DNA of 64,000 nt, from assembly GCF_011745145.1 (NCBI RefSeq), contig NZ_CP050191.1, forward strand, positions 124,001 through 188,000, read 5' to 3'. This document shows positions 24,333-32,738 of the stretch, one piece after another. Each line of letters starts with the position of its first letter. Position 1 is the first letter of the stretch. Made by a program: the position numbers and the translations under genes. The notes under the pieces were generated by a model. That model did not search any database and was not told the origin of the DNA. It saw nothing but the letters and a program-made list of their open reading frames with translations. The stretch is from Mycobacterium sp. DL440. GTDB lineage: Bacteria > Actinomycetota > Actinomycetes > Mycobacteriales > Mycobacteriaceae.

Positions 24333-24362
24333 CCATTGTCGATCATTTGTGATCGACAATGG
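24333..24362. terminator. Perfect 13-bp hairpin overlapping the stop of the restriction gene
   Basis: CCATTGTCGATCA - TTTG - TGATCGACAATGG is an exact inverted repeat with a 4-nt loop. The minus-strand restriction gene ends within it (its TGA falls at 24343-24345). It could terminate minus-strand transcription or be a binding site; there is no U-tract, which is usual for mycobacteria. Confidence 0.5.
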
Positions 24363-25666
24363 AGGAGGACTGGTTGGCACATGCGCCCTCTGGCTGCCCG
24401 TGTTTGGCGTGCATCGCTGGTGCACTGTCAAAGGCGATCGGTTCATTGGGCACTGCGACATCTACGGCCCCCACCTGACGCGCTGACGGAGCCAATGGAT
24501 GTTGCGTCGAAAGGTATGCAGCAAGCGATTTCTCGTCGGACAAACCCATTCTCCGCAAGACCGCAACCAGGTCTCTGCCTGTAATGAAGACGATTGGGTG
24601 CTGGTCCTCTCGTACTTCTTGGTAGGCCTGAGCGGCAATGAAGGCTGTGGTGACAAAGACCCCGAATTCTCGATGCTTAATCCGCGCGATCAGCCGACTC
24701 ACCAACTTGACGCCGACACCGCCACCGTCGGGGTCGTAGCACTTCGCCTCAAGGGCGAACTGCAGCCGGACCGGATCCTCATCCGGGCCAATGCGGAATT
24801 CTCCGATGGCGTCCCGCCCGCCGTCGCGACTGGGCCGTGTCACTTCGACTGATGCAACATGCGGATCGGAGTTGAGCCACATGTCTGCCGCGAAGTGTTC
24901 AAACTCGACTGGGGCCTCGGCGAAGTACTGGTGGACTGCGCGCATCAACCACACGTCACCAGATTTTGGCTGTTGTTCTTGTTTACTGCGCACCACGAGG
25001 TTTCGTGGCGCTTCGAGGGCCTGGTAGATCCGGGCCTTGACCCAGGACCGCCACTCGACGGGGCATGCGGCCCCGAGTGGATTTCCCGCGACGATCTCAT
25101 TGATCCATTCGCGGCGGACGATCGGTGTCTGGAGCACGGTGAAGTGGGAACGATAATTCTGGAACCGGAGGTCACGCGTGGTGCGCCATACGGCAACGAG
25201 TTCTTCGTCACTCGTCAATCGTGGAGACCCAGGCGCTAGCAGTCCACGGAACATAACGTCGCGGCCACTGACTTTTTCAAATAGGAACACGGGCGGCACT
25301 TTGAGTCGTTCATCTGCACCAGCACGGGATGCGGCGAAAATGTTCCGCAGCAACAGGTTTCCACCTCGCGGAGTTTCGTGAAGATCCTTAACCGGTTTCC
25401 GGTTATCGCCGTAGTAGGTGAAATCGCCCGTCGTTGGCTCGATGTGGTCGGGCCAGTCAACTTCGGCCCCGGAGGTGTTATAGCACCACAAGCCGCACGG
25501 CCCCATTCACGACGCTTCCTTTGAAGCGAAACCCGCCTTGGTTGCCAACGGGCAGGAGCTTTCCGATCGCATCGTCTCCGGCGTGGCCCTGAGTACCTCC
25601 TGAATAGACACGGTCCAAGACGAGGTCAGCCGCCGCAAGTTCACCGAATGGAACTTTCTCGGACAC
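24343..25666 (-). pseudogene. Mrr/PDDEXK-type restriction endonuclease gene with a -1 frameshift
   Basis: Two minus-strand frames make one protein of about 440 aa. The first (25666 to about 25486) begins MSEKVPFGELAAADLVLDRV and ends AVRLVVL; the second starts at YNTSGAEVDWPDHIEP and runs to 24343. The join LVVL-YNTSG is what intact relatives show, and one base appears missing at about 25485-25492. The C-terminal half has the PDDEXK site in the Mrr style: SRDGGRDAIGEF, then LQFALEAKCYDP, then REFGVFVTTAFIAAQAYQEV. The N-terminal half has WPDHIEPTTGDFTYYGDNRKP, a DNA-recognition region common in this group. Unless the base is a sequencing error, the enzyme is inactive. The gene is next to the NaeI-type system. 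Confidence 0.7.
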
Positions 25667-25874
25667 AAAGCCACCTCCGACGCTGGTAGTTGGGTTCTAC
25701 CTCAACATAAGTTAGGCGCTCGTTGGCCGGCACATAACGGTATGTCTCGCGGTGTCGGACCAAGCATTGGCAATTCTTGAGGCAGGACGGAACGTGCCCA
25801 GTTGCCAGAGTGCTCCATACCTCGTGTATGAATCACCCCGGCGCTGGACGGCACTCCGGCCTGCCTAGCGCTTC

Positions 25875-26858
25875 TCAAGCGCTACGCGCCACCATTGAGC
25901 TTCGAGACTTGGCTCGCCGCCCAAAAAGTGCTCGGGCGATACTCTGGCCGACGGCCGCAGCAACGGGCGGCGGGAATGCATTGCCAATTTGCCTGTATGC
26001 GGCGGTCTTTCGGCCGTAGAACATCCAATCCCTCGGGAACCCCTGGATGGCCGCAGCCATTTCAAGAGTTAACCGCGGAACGTGATGCAACGGTGTGGTG
26101 GCGTCGGGCCCGACGTTCGCTAGGCCTCTGCCGTCGACGCCGAGCGCCAGCCACGCCGCACGCGCCCGAGTCGGGCCCAGGTCTGGCCCGCCATGTTTCC
26201 GCGAACCCCCCACAATCGTCGGGCCCACATCGTTAGCCTTCTTCGCCCAGGCGGCCGCGCCGGGCCAGCCGTCACGTGCCATCAGTGGTTTGAGAATTTC
26301 GCCGACAGTCGTGGTCTTGGCAAGCGGCGTGGGCCAATGGAAGCTCTCGAAGTAGTTATCCTTGACTGCAACGAGGATAAATCGTGGCCGCAGCTGAGGG
26401 ACGCCAAAGTCGCTTGCGTTCAGCACTTGCCAATCTGCGCGGTACCCCATCGAAGCCAACTTGTCCAGGACCGATTGGCGGTAGCCGTCAAATTTTGCAG
26501 TAGACAGGCCCCGAACATTCTCAAGCATTACAGCAGTTGGCTTAGCTTCGGAGACCAGCCGCAGGGCTTCCGGGAAAAGGTCTCGCTCGTCGTCCTTGCC
26601 GAGTTGCTTGCCCGCGATCGAGAACGGTGGGCAGGGCACGCCGCCCGCGAGTAGGTCGATGCCACGGTACGGAAGGCCGTCTATCTCGCGTACGTCTCCC
26701 TCGTGGACCTTCCACTGCGGCCGGTTGATCCGCAGGGTTTCGCACGGTTCAGGCTCGATCTCTACCGCTAGTTCGTGTGCGAAACCGGCTCGCTCTAAGC
26801 CAAGGGACTGTCCGCCGGCTCCTGCGCAGATTTCTAGGCAGCTGAGTGTATTCGTCAT
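25875..26858 (-). CDS. DNA (cytosine-5-)-methyltransferase of a NaeI-type system
   Basis: The 327-aa enzyme shows the ordered C5-methyltransferase motifs: I (CLEICAGAGGQSLGLERAGF), IV with the catalytic cysteine (GGVPCPPFSIAGKQ), VI (VMLENVRGL), VIII (QLRPRFILV) and X (QIGNAFPPPVAAAVG). Motif IX and the target-recognition region lie at about 190-270. With a Vsr gene divergent from it and a NaeI-like nuclease beyond, it is probably the protecting methyltransferase for GCCGGC. GGAGG precedes the ATG, and an inverted repeat lies in the shared promoter region. Confidence 0.92.
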   Translation of the reverse strand: MTNTLSCLEICAGAGGQSLGLERAGFAHELAVEIEPEPCETLRINRPQWKVHEGDVREIDGLPYRGIDLLAGGVPCPPFSIAGKQLGKDDERDLFPEALRLVSEAKPTAVMLENVRGLSTAKFDGYRQSVLDKLASMGYRADWQVLNASDFGVPQLRPRFILVAVKDNYFESFHWPTPLAKTTTVGEILKPLMARDGWPGAAAWAKKANDVGPTIVGGSRKHGGPDLGPTRARAAWLALGVDGRGLANVGPDATTPLHHVPRLTLEMAAAIQGFPRDWMFYGRKTAAYRQIGNAFPPPVAAAVGQSIARALFGRRAKSRSSMVARSA

Positions 26859-26876
26859 CGGTTACCTCCGTCAGGT

Positions 26877-26894
26877 ATCGAATCTATGTTCGAT
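26877..26894. promoter_or_regulatory. Inverted repeat in the divergent methyltransferase/vsr promoter region
   Basis: ATCGAA-TCTATG-TTCGAT lies in the 97-bp gap between the divergent genes, about 19 bp upstream of the methyltransferase start. TAGATT near 26941 could be the -10 of a short-leader vsr transcript. Many C5-methyltransferases repress their own promoter; this is a candidate site. Confidence 0.35.
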
Positions 26895-26955
26895 TTGACT
26901 CGATCATGACTCACGCCACCGACAAGTGCTAGCACCGTCGTAGATTAGTCGCGTG

Positions 26956-27396
26956 ATGGCCAAAGGTGGCGCACCCACGCCGACGCGGCCCGGTTACACG
27001 ACATCGCCGGGCCGGTCACGCAACATGGCGGCCATACGTCGTGTTGATACCAAGCCAGAGATCGCCCTGCGGTCGGAGCTCCATCGCCTTGGCTACCGAT
27101 TCCGCAAGGATTTCCCGGTCCGCATCGACGGGCGGCTCATCCGACCCGACATCGTCTTCACAAAACGCAAAGTCGCTGTCTTCGTGGACGGATGTTTCTG
27201 GCATTGCTGCCCAGAGCACGGTCAACGGCCGAAAGTGAATGGTGAATATTGGTCGCCGAAGCTGGAGCGCAACGTCAAACGGGATCGTGAACAGACCGGA
27301 GCGCTGGAGTCCGCGGGCTGGATGGTCCTCCGGTTTTGGGCGCACGACCCTGCTGACGCGGTGGCCGACGCCGTCAGTCAAATACTGTCGGGGTGA
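26956..27396 (+). CDS. vsr: Very short patch repair (Vsr) endonuclease
   Basis: The 146-aa protein has the Vsr signature: RRVDTKPEIALRSELHRLGYRFR, RIDGRLIRPDIVFTKRKVAVFVDGCFWHCCPEH, YWSPKLERNVKRDREQ and GWMVLRFWAHDP. It nicks next to the T of T:G mismatches produced by deamination of methylcytosine and so offsets the mutagenic cost of the adjacent methyltransferase. GTG 26953 directly before the ATG is an alternative start. Vsr genes are known companions of NaeI-type systems. Confidence 0.93.
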   Translation: MAKGGAPTPTRPGYTTSPGRSRNMAAIRRVDTKPEIALRSELHRLGYRFRKDFPVRIDGRLIRPDIVFTKRKVAVFVDGCFWHCCPEHGQRPKVNGEYWSPKLERNVKRDREQTGALESAGWMVLRFWAHDPADAVADAVSQILSG

Positions 27397-27413
27397 ACTC
27401 GTCGGTTATGGGA

Positions 27414-28325
27414 CTATTCCTCCCTCACACCTCGCTCGGGCAATATGGGTGCCTCGCATTGTGGGTCATTGGGGATTGCTCGTCTCCAGTGGCATCCCTG
27501 GATCAGCGGATCTTTGCCGCTTCCGGCCGTCACGCGAACCGAAATGTAGTGCTTATCGTCTGGCTCCGGAACGCCGAGCGCCCTGGCCAGGTGAGCATGG
27601 TAGCTGCTCAAGATGATGTAGCCCTCCGGCTTTAACGCACTGCGGGCGCCGCCGTTCGTGCGCACCCGCTTCTGATCGTCCAGCTGCATCGCCACGGTCC
27701 GAACGGTGTTGCGGTGAACGAGTCGGCCTTCGGTTGCGCGGAACAATCGATTAACTCGTTGTGTGCCATAACGGTTGTCGAAGATGTGTGCCACCACGTC
27801 GTCTGGCAGTTGCAACAATATGCTTGCTGGCATGGGAGCGTCCCGCCACAGCCATTTGATTGCTTGGCGCCCAATAGGATTCAACGAGCTCTTCTTGTCA
27901 CGGTTGGACCCTTCGCGTCGATACGCCTCGGCGACACGAATGAGCCCGAGTGAGAATCGTGCGTCGGGGTCGCTCCCGGTAGCGACCAATGCGATCTCAT
28001 CGAAGACCTCCGGTGGGAGCATCCAGCCACCATCGGTTTGACTCCACTTAGCGTCGACTTGATGACCTGCGATGCGGTAGTCGGTCGTTTTGCCATCGTT
28101 GAAGCCGAACTCACGCTGGGCATTGATCTCGAAGACGGTGCCGAAATGTGTCCTCTCGGTCTTCGCCAGCTCTGACCAGCGAAATCTTCCCGTTTCAGGG
28201 CCGTTGTAGATCATGTCGTAGGTATGCCGCAGGACTGCTCCCCATCGAGCTCCGGTTGGGTCGAGGCGCAGGATCTCTGCTGCAACTTCTTCAACTGCCG
28301 AATCGACATGCGAATCCTCGGTCAC
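27414..28325 (-). CDS. NaeI-family type IIE restriction endonuclease
   Basis: From GTG 28325 the 303-aa protein follows NaeI as I remember it: VLRHTYDMIYNGPETGRF, LAKTERTHFGTVFEIN, NDGKTTDYRIAGHQVDAKW (catalytic D...D-x-K), GGWMLPPEVFDEIALV, VNRLFRATEGRLVHR and GGARSALKPEGYIIL in the second, allosteric DNA-binding domain. NaeI cleaves GCCGGC and needs a second site as effector. At the place where NaeI has Leu43 (whose change to lysine gives topoisomerase activity), this protein has isoleucine (DMIYNG), so ordinary cleavage is expected. In-frame codons upstream to 28598 do not look coding. It ends 17 bp from the vsr stop, convergently. Confidence 0.9.
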   Translation of the reverse strand: MTEDSHVDSAVEEVAAEILRLDPTGARWGAVLRHTYDMIYNGPETGRFRWSELAKTERTHFGTVFEINAQREFGFNDGKTTDYRIAGHQVDAKWSQTDGGWMLPPEVFDEIALVATGSDPDARFSLGLIRVAEAYRREGSNRDKKSSLNPIGRQAIKWLWRDAPMPASILLQLPDDVVAHIFDNRYGTQRVNRLFRATEGRLVHRNTVRTVAMQLDDQKRVRTNGGARSALKPEGYIILSSYHAHLARALGVPEPDDKHYISVRVTAGSGKDPLIQGCHWRRAIPNDPQCEAPILPERGVREE

Positions 28326-28579
28326 CCGCGGGAATCTACCGGAGGTGTCGGGACACGGGCGATCTCTGCCCAGTCCTCCACTCCCACCAATCGCGTTCCT
28401 CCGTGGACTGATAGCCAGGTTGCTCCAGGCAGCTGGCCAATTTTCATTCGCCGCGCGCCGGTCAGTATTCACTTGCAGCCAGCAAGTCAGCCAGGGCGGC
28501 CGCCAAACTCTCCAGAAGAGCTGTTTCTGTCGGTGGTGTGCCTTAACATCGGCCGCAGTAGCAGGATTCGAGAACCACG

Positions 28580-29536
28580 ATGCTGGGGGTAAACGCAACC
28601 GTGCCGGTTGATGACCGACGTCCGAAAGTGATGCTGGGGATTGCTGACAGCGCTAGCGAGGCTCCCGGCTGCGATGCGTTTATCGGTGCACTCATAAGTC
28701 TCGGTTCGTTGCTCCGGCGTTATCTTGGCAAGCTCGACGGCCGTCAGCTAGTTGTCGCGATCTCATTGCCTCGCCGAGATTACGCTGCCGCGCTTGTTGG
28801 TGCGGGATGGATGCTGTCTGCGCCAGCGCCAAACCTCACAGAACCGATCACTACCTTTCGCAGCACCGAGCAAGGCGCGTTTCTCAGAGCTGTTACCCAC
28901 GACAAAGTAGTCTCCGGCAGATTCACCTCGCTTAATGAGTCCCGCACGCCTGCCCGTGTGATTACCGGCGGCAGAACACTGGTGCTGTCGTCTGTCGAAG
29001 CCGTAGCTGAGATACCCGGCATCTGCGAATCGGTCATCGGCGACGTGCCGACACCTGGGTACCTGGCGCAATTGACGGCGGCCGTGGACACCTGGAGACA
29101 ACGAATAGCCTCGCCTCCAACGGATCTAGCGATAGTCGGTACTACGAAGTGGCTACTTGATGACTTCGCTGCATTGATTGGCAGTAGTAGCGCCGCCGAT
29201 GATATTGCGCCGCTGTCGAATTACGTGCTGCCAAACGTCCCAAAGGCCGCGACTTGGGCTACGACCGTGATCTCCTCTGCTCGACTGCGTGAGATCGACC
29301 CGATCCCACCCGATTGCCTAGCAGTCATTCTCGATCGCTATGGAGCAATTAAGTATCTTGACGAGATCACGGTGCCGATAGTTGTATGCATCATCGACCG
29401 ATCAGTAGCGGACGATTCAGCGGCCGAGCTGGTCGTTCAGGCTCGCGTAGCGAATAGCCAGCCTGTAGATGTGAGCGCTTTCCGTTGGCAATCGCCGCCT
29501 GGTGTCGAAGCACTAGCCTTCACCGTCGCGCTATGA
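28580..29536 (+). CDS. First gene of a DISARM-like defence operon, unknown (possible DrmE N-terminal part)
   Basis: The 318-aa soluble protein starts at ATG 28580 (a second ATG at 28631 is possible). It has alternating beta/alpha stretches (GRQLVVAISLPRRDYAAALVGAGWML, DLAIVGTTKWLLDDFAALIG, CLAVILDRYGAIKYL) that recall a P-loop-less helicase-like or Rossmann-type fold. No catalytic motif is seen. Its stop overlaps the start of the next gene by four bases, and the next four genes are likewise coupled. Together with the next product (822 aa in total) it is close to the size of class 2 DISARM DrmE; a split DrmE is my best guess. Confidence 0.5.
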   Translation: MLGVNATVPVDDRRPKVMLGIADSASEAPGCDAFIGALISLGSLLRRYLGKLDGRQLVVAISLPRRDYAAALVGAGWMLSAPAPNLTEPITTFRSTEQGAFLRAVTHDKVVSGRFTSLNESRTPARVITGGRTLVLSSVEAVAEIPGICESVIGDVPTPGYLAQLTAAVDTWRQRIASPPTDLAIVGTTKWLLDDFAALIGSSSAADDIAPLSNYVLPNVPKAATWATTVISSARLREIDPIPPDCLAVILDRYGAIKYLDEITVPIVVCIIDRSVADDSAAELVVQARVANSQPVDVSAFRWQSPPGVEALAFTVAL

Positions 29537-31047
29537 GTCGAATTCACCGGGTGATCAGTCGATATGCTGCATGCCGTGCTGTGCTTCGGGGCGGCGTCGA
29601 CATTTTTTCTGTCGGCGACCCAGCCGGTGCGCAGCTCAACGCCGCGGTGCGTAAAGCGCAGGTGACTATTGACGATGCCTACAGCGATATTTGGCAACCA
29701 CTGCTACGAGCAGCCAATGCTGTTCGCTGGCGCCGTCTCTTGCAGCCGCAACCGAACGCGCTCAGTCCCGGTCTTCGGGAGATTGTCGACGCTGTTCAGC
29801 GTGAAGCCGATGGGCTGCGAAACGTAGTGAATGACACTGCATTAGTCATCGAAATCGCAAACGCCGCAGTCCATGTGGGCGAGACTGATTCGCCTGTGGG
29901 CGCGGTGCTGTTGCAGTCAATACACGAAGTAGGCGTCGACAGATGTGTTGTCGTTACAAACAAGCGATCTACGCGTGCCGCTGTCGCTGAGTGGCTCCAC
30001 GGCCATGATGTCGCGATTGTGGCGCCAGGTGAGTACGACCGCATTGCCGATGAGGTGGAACAGACGTATGTGGTCGGTCCCCCCAACTGCTTCCCTGCCG
30101 CCATCATCTCCGCGCCGGCCACAGAAGCGGTCACATTCATGATGCCCGCGTGGTATTCGAACACCGCTCTTCCGGCCTCGGCACTCACTGGCTATACCGG
30201 CCAATCGAGAATCCGTACAAGAGTGCGTCCGGTTGGCGATATCGAACAACCCACAGAATCGACGGACACCGATCCACCACTTGTGGACAACTTCTTTCCA
30301 GCACCCGTGTGGGGTTCGCGTCAGTCTGAGGACCGCGAGCCTGCAAGCGACGAGGTCGAGGCCCGAAAGATTCTCCTCTGTGGCGGATTTCGCCTCTGGC
30401 TCGATGACGGCGAACGGATCCGCTCTCTCGACCCTTGCCAACCCGAAGGGGATCGAGTCAGTTACGAGGCGGTTGGCGGGGTTCGGCCCGGCACCTACCT
30501 CGTACTTCGTGAAGGCGCGACTGAGCGCGGTGCCATGTATGACGCTGCAGTCGCAGGTGCGGGTGACCGGGCCGCTGGCATGCTGACTACGCAGCTGGAA
30601 TGGAAGCACGCGCTCGCACAACGCTTGGAAAGGGATGGAGCTGACCGAGTCGCATCTGCACTGAGATCCCGCGGCATAAAGGAAGCCAGCAGGGTGCGCG
30701 CTTGGATCGACCCGACACTGATCTGTCCAAAGCGTGAGGCAAGCCTCAGTGTCGTGCTGGATTGGCTTGGAATACCACAAGAGCCGACGTTCACTAACGC
30801 CGTCACACTCCGGCGAGGGCTCTATCGTGCGATCGCAGACCTTCGTAAGGAACTTGAGAGCGCAGCCAGCCAGTCCGATCTGAACGCGTTGGAGCGAGAT
30901 GGCTTCCTACGACTCGACCTACACCGTGAGGGCTTTCGCAGCATGATAGTCACTCGGGTTATCGCCCGAGCACCGTTCACTGAGATCGTTCTCCGCAGTC
31001 AGACCAGGATCCCGTTCCCCGACGAAGGTGCGAAATGGCTCGAATGA
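29533..31047 (+). CDS. DISARM-like operon protein, DrmE-like
   Basis: The 504-aa protein begins at the ATG overlapping the previous stop. The middle (CVVVTNKRSTRAAVAEWL, DVAIVAPGEYDRIADEVEQT, YVVGPPNCFPAAIISAPATE) reads like a degenerate helicase C-terminal or sensor domain, and the end has an ARAPFTEIVLRSQTRIPFPDEG tail. This resembles the C-terminal half of DrmE-type proteins in class 2 DISARM as I recall them, but identity is by pattern only. No nuclease motif. The next gene starts 13 bp before its stop. Confidence 0.5.
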   Translation: MSRIHRVISRYAACRAVLRGGVDIFSVGDPAGAQLNAAVRKAQVTIDDAYSDIWQPLLRAANAVRWRRLLQPQPNALSPGLREIVDAVQREADGLRNVVNDTALVIEIANAAVHVGETDSPVGAVLLQSIHEVGVDRCVVVTNKRSTRAAVAEWLHGHDVAIVAPGEYDRIADEVEQTYVVGPPNCFPAAIISAPATEAVTFMMPAWYSNTALPASALTGYTGQSRIRTRVRPVGDIEQPTESTDTDPPLVDNFFPAPVWGSRQSEDREPASDEVEARKILLCGGFRLWLDDGERIRSLDPCQPEGDRVSYEAVGGVRPGTYLVLREGATERGAMYDAAVAGAGDRAAGMLTTQLEWKHALAQRLERDGADRVASALRSRGIKEASRVRAWIDPTLICPKREASLSVVLDWLGIPQEPTFTNAVTLRRGLYRAIADLRKELESAASQSDLNALERDGFLRLDLHREGFRSMIVTRVIARAPFTEIVLRSQTRIPFPDEGAKWLE

Positions 31048-32738
31048 TCCCCGCGTATTTTCCCGACGACGCACCCCCTGGTGAGAAGGCCCTTTACCGC
31101 GCGCTCGCGGAGAGTGGTGACACAGGTGACTGGATCGTGCTGCACTCCGTCGGGATTGCACACCACGTCAAGAACCCCGAAGGTGAGGCTGACTTTGTCA
31201 TCATCGCCCCTGAGTTGGGAGTCCTCGTCATCGAGGTCAAGTCGCATGAGTACATACACTTCGATGATGGAGTCTGGCATCTCGGAAACAAGTCCGAAAC
31301 ACGGGGCCCAATCAAGCAGGCAAGCCAGGCCAAGCATTCGATCCGTAACTTCCTGGCGCGCAAGCAAGTCGAGCTTCGATCATTACCTGTAGTGAGCGCG
31401 GCGTGGTTCACGGCGGTGCGTGCTCGGTCGACACTGCCTAGCTCAGCCGAATGGCACGATTGGGAGATTCTCGATTCTGAGGATCTCAAGCGGAGCCCAA
31501 TCGCAGCCATTCGCCGCACGCTTGCGGCGGGCACAGCGCATCTCGACGAGAAGTTTCACGGCTTCAGCTACGGCGGCGTAGGCCCCGACATCGAAACGGC
31601 TAAGCGGATCGCGATGTTGCTTCGACCGAGTTTCGAAGTCGGAGTGGTCGCCGGCGATATGCGCAATGCCCGCGAGAAGGACTTGATCCGTTTCGTCGAG
31701 GAGCAATATCAAGCTCTCGACTCCATGGCGGACAACAAACGCGTGCTCTTCACTGGACCAGCGGGCTCAGGCAAGACGCTGCTGGCGATGGAGGCAGCTC
31801 GACGCGAGATCGCCATGGGCAACCGGGGCAGGCTCCTCTGCTTCAACCGATTCCTCGGTCAACGCCTGAAGGCAGACATGCCTGATGATGCAGCGTTGAC
31901 AGTAGGCACCTTTCACAGTCAATTGCTCGACCTCGCGGGTATTTCAGCTCCGACCGAACCAGATGCTGATTTCTGGACTCACTTCCTGCCCGCGCAAGCA
32001 CTCGAATCCCTGATCAACGCAGGCGATGAAGCTCAAGGTGATTTCCTCATCATCGACGAGGTTCAGGATGTGCTGAACGATTCTTACCTCGATGTGCTTG
32101 ACCTGATGGTCAAGGGAGGGCTCCGGGCCGGGCGCGTGTTGATGTTTGGCGATTTCGAGCGCCAAGCAATATTCGATGGAGGGACCGGCCGCGCCCTCGT
32201 GGATGCGCGAATACCGCATCTTCCGACAAACAGGCTTGTAATGAACTGCCGGAATCTCCCGCGCATCGGCTATAGCGTCAACATCTTCAGCGGGTTGAAG
32301 CCTGGCTACCAACACTTTCGGCGCGATGACGATGGATTCAATCCGGTGTGGTTGAAGTACCGGCGTGGCGATGATCAGTCGCAGCGACTCCGCGAGGCAG
32401 TACAAGCGCTGCGGGGCGACAACTACGAGCTGAACGAGATTGTGGTGTTAAGCCCGCTTGGAAGCGAATCGGTCGCGGCGTCAACAACTGACACCTGGTT
32501 GCGTCAAGTGCTCAAGCCGACTGATGGGCGATCGAGTAATCGGGGTGAGCTCCGTTACTCGACGATCCATGCCTTCAAAGGCCTTGAAGCGCCGGCGGTT
32601 ATCGTCACGGACCTCGATCGCGACTCAGTGCCAAACTTCGAATCGCTTCTCTATGTGGGGCTAACGCGTGCAACCGACAGGCTCTACGGTTTGGTCGAGG
32701 CAAGTACCGGATTAGCAGGCTTGGAGGGCAAACTGTGA
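31035..32738 (+). CDS. NERD-domain UvrD-like helicase
   Basis: The 567-aa protein has an N-terminal NERD nuclease-related domain (EGEADFVIIAPELGVLVIEVKSHEY, with the D...E-V-K of PDDEXK enzymes, about residues 50-75). From about 230 follows a superfamily 1 ATPase: Walker A TGPAGSGKTLLAMEAA, Walker B FLIIDEVQDV near 340, STIHAFKGLEAPAVIV near 510 and the terminal YVGLTRATDRLYG. It likely degrades or remodels invading DNA. Overlaps at both ends (13 bp upstream, 4 bp downstream) tie it to the DISARM-like operon. Standard DISARM does not list a NERD-UvrD protein, so its inclusion is notable. Confidence 0.85.
   Translation: MARMIPAYFPDDAPPGEKALYRALAESGDTGDWIVLHSVGIAHHVKNPEGEADFVIIAPELGVLVIEVKSHEYIHFDDGVWHLGNKSETRGPIKQASQAKHSIRNFLARKQVELRSLPVVSAAWFTAVRARSTLPSSAEWHDWEILDSEDLKRSPIAAIRRTLAAGTAHLDEKFHGFSYGGVGPDIETAKRIAMLLRPSFEVGVVAGDMRNAREKDLIRFVEEQYQALDSMADNKRVLFTGPAGSGKTLLAMEAARREIAMGNRGRLLCFNRFLGQRLKADMPDDAALTVGTFHSQLLDLAGISAPTEPDADFWTHFLPAQALESLINAGDEAQGDFLIIDEVQDVLNDSYLDVLDLMVKGGLRAGRVLMFGDFERQAIFDGGTGRALVDARIPHLPTNRLVMNCRNLPRIGYSVNIFSGLKPGYQHFRRDDDGFNPVWLKYRRGDDQSQRLREAVQALRGDNYELNEIVVLSPLGSESVAASTTDTWLRQVLKPTDGRSSNRGELRYSTIHAFKGLEAPAVIVTDLDRDSVPNFESLLYVGLTRATDRLYGLVEASTGLAGLEGKL

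Noticed and set aside
28326..28598. Longer N-terminus for the NaeI-like gene
   Set aside because: The extra 91 residues have no family likeness; GTG 28325 gives the NaeI-like start.
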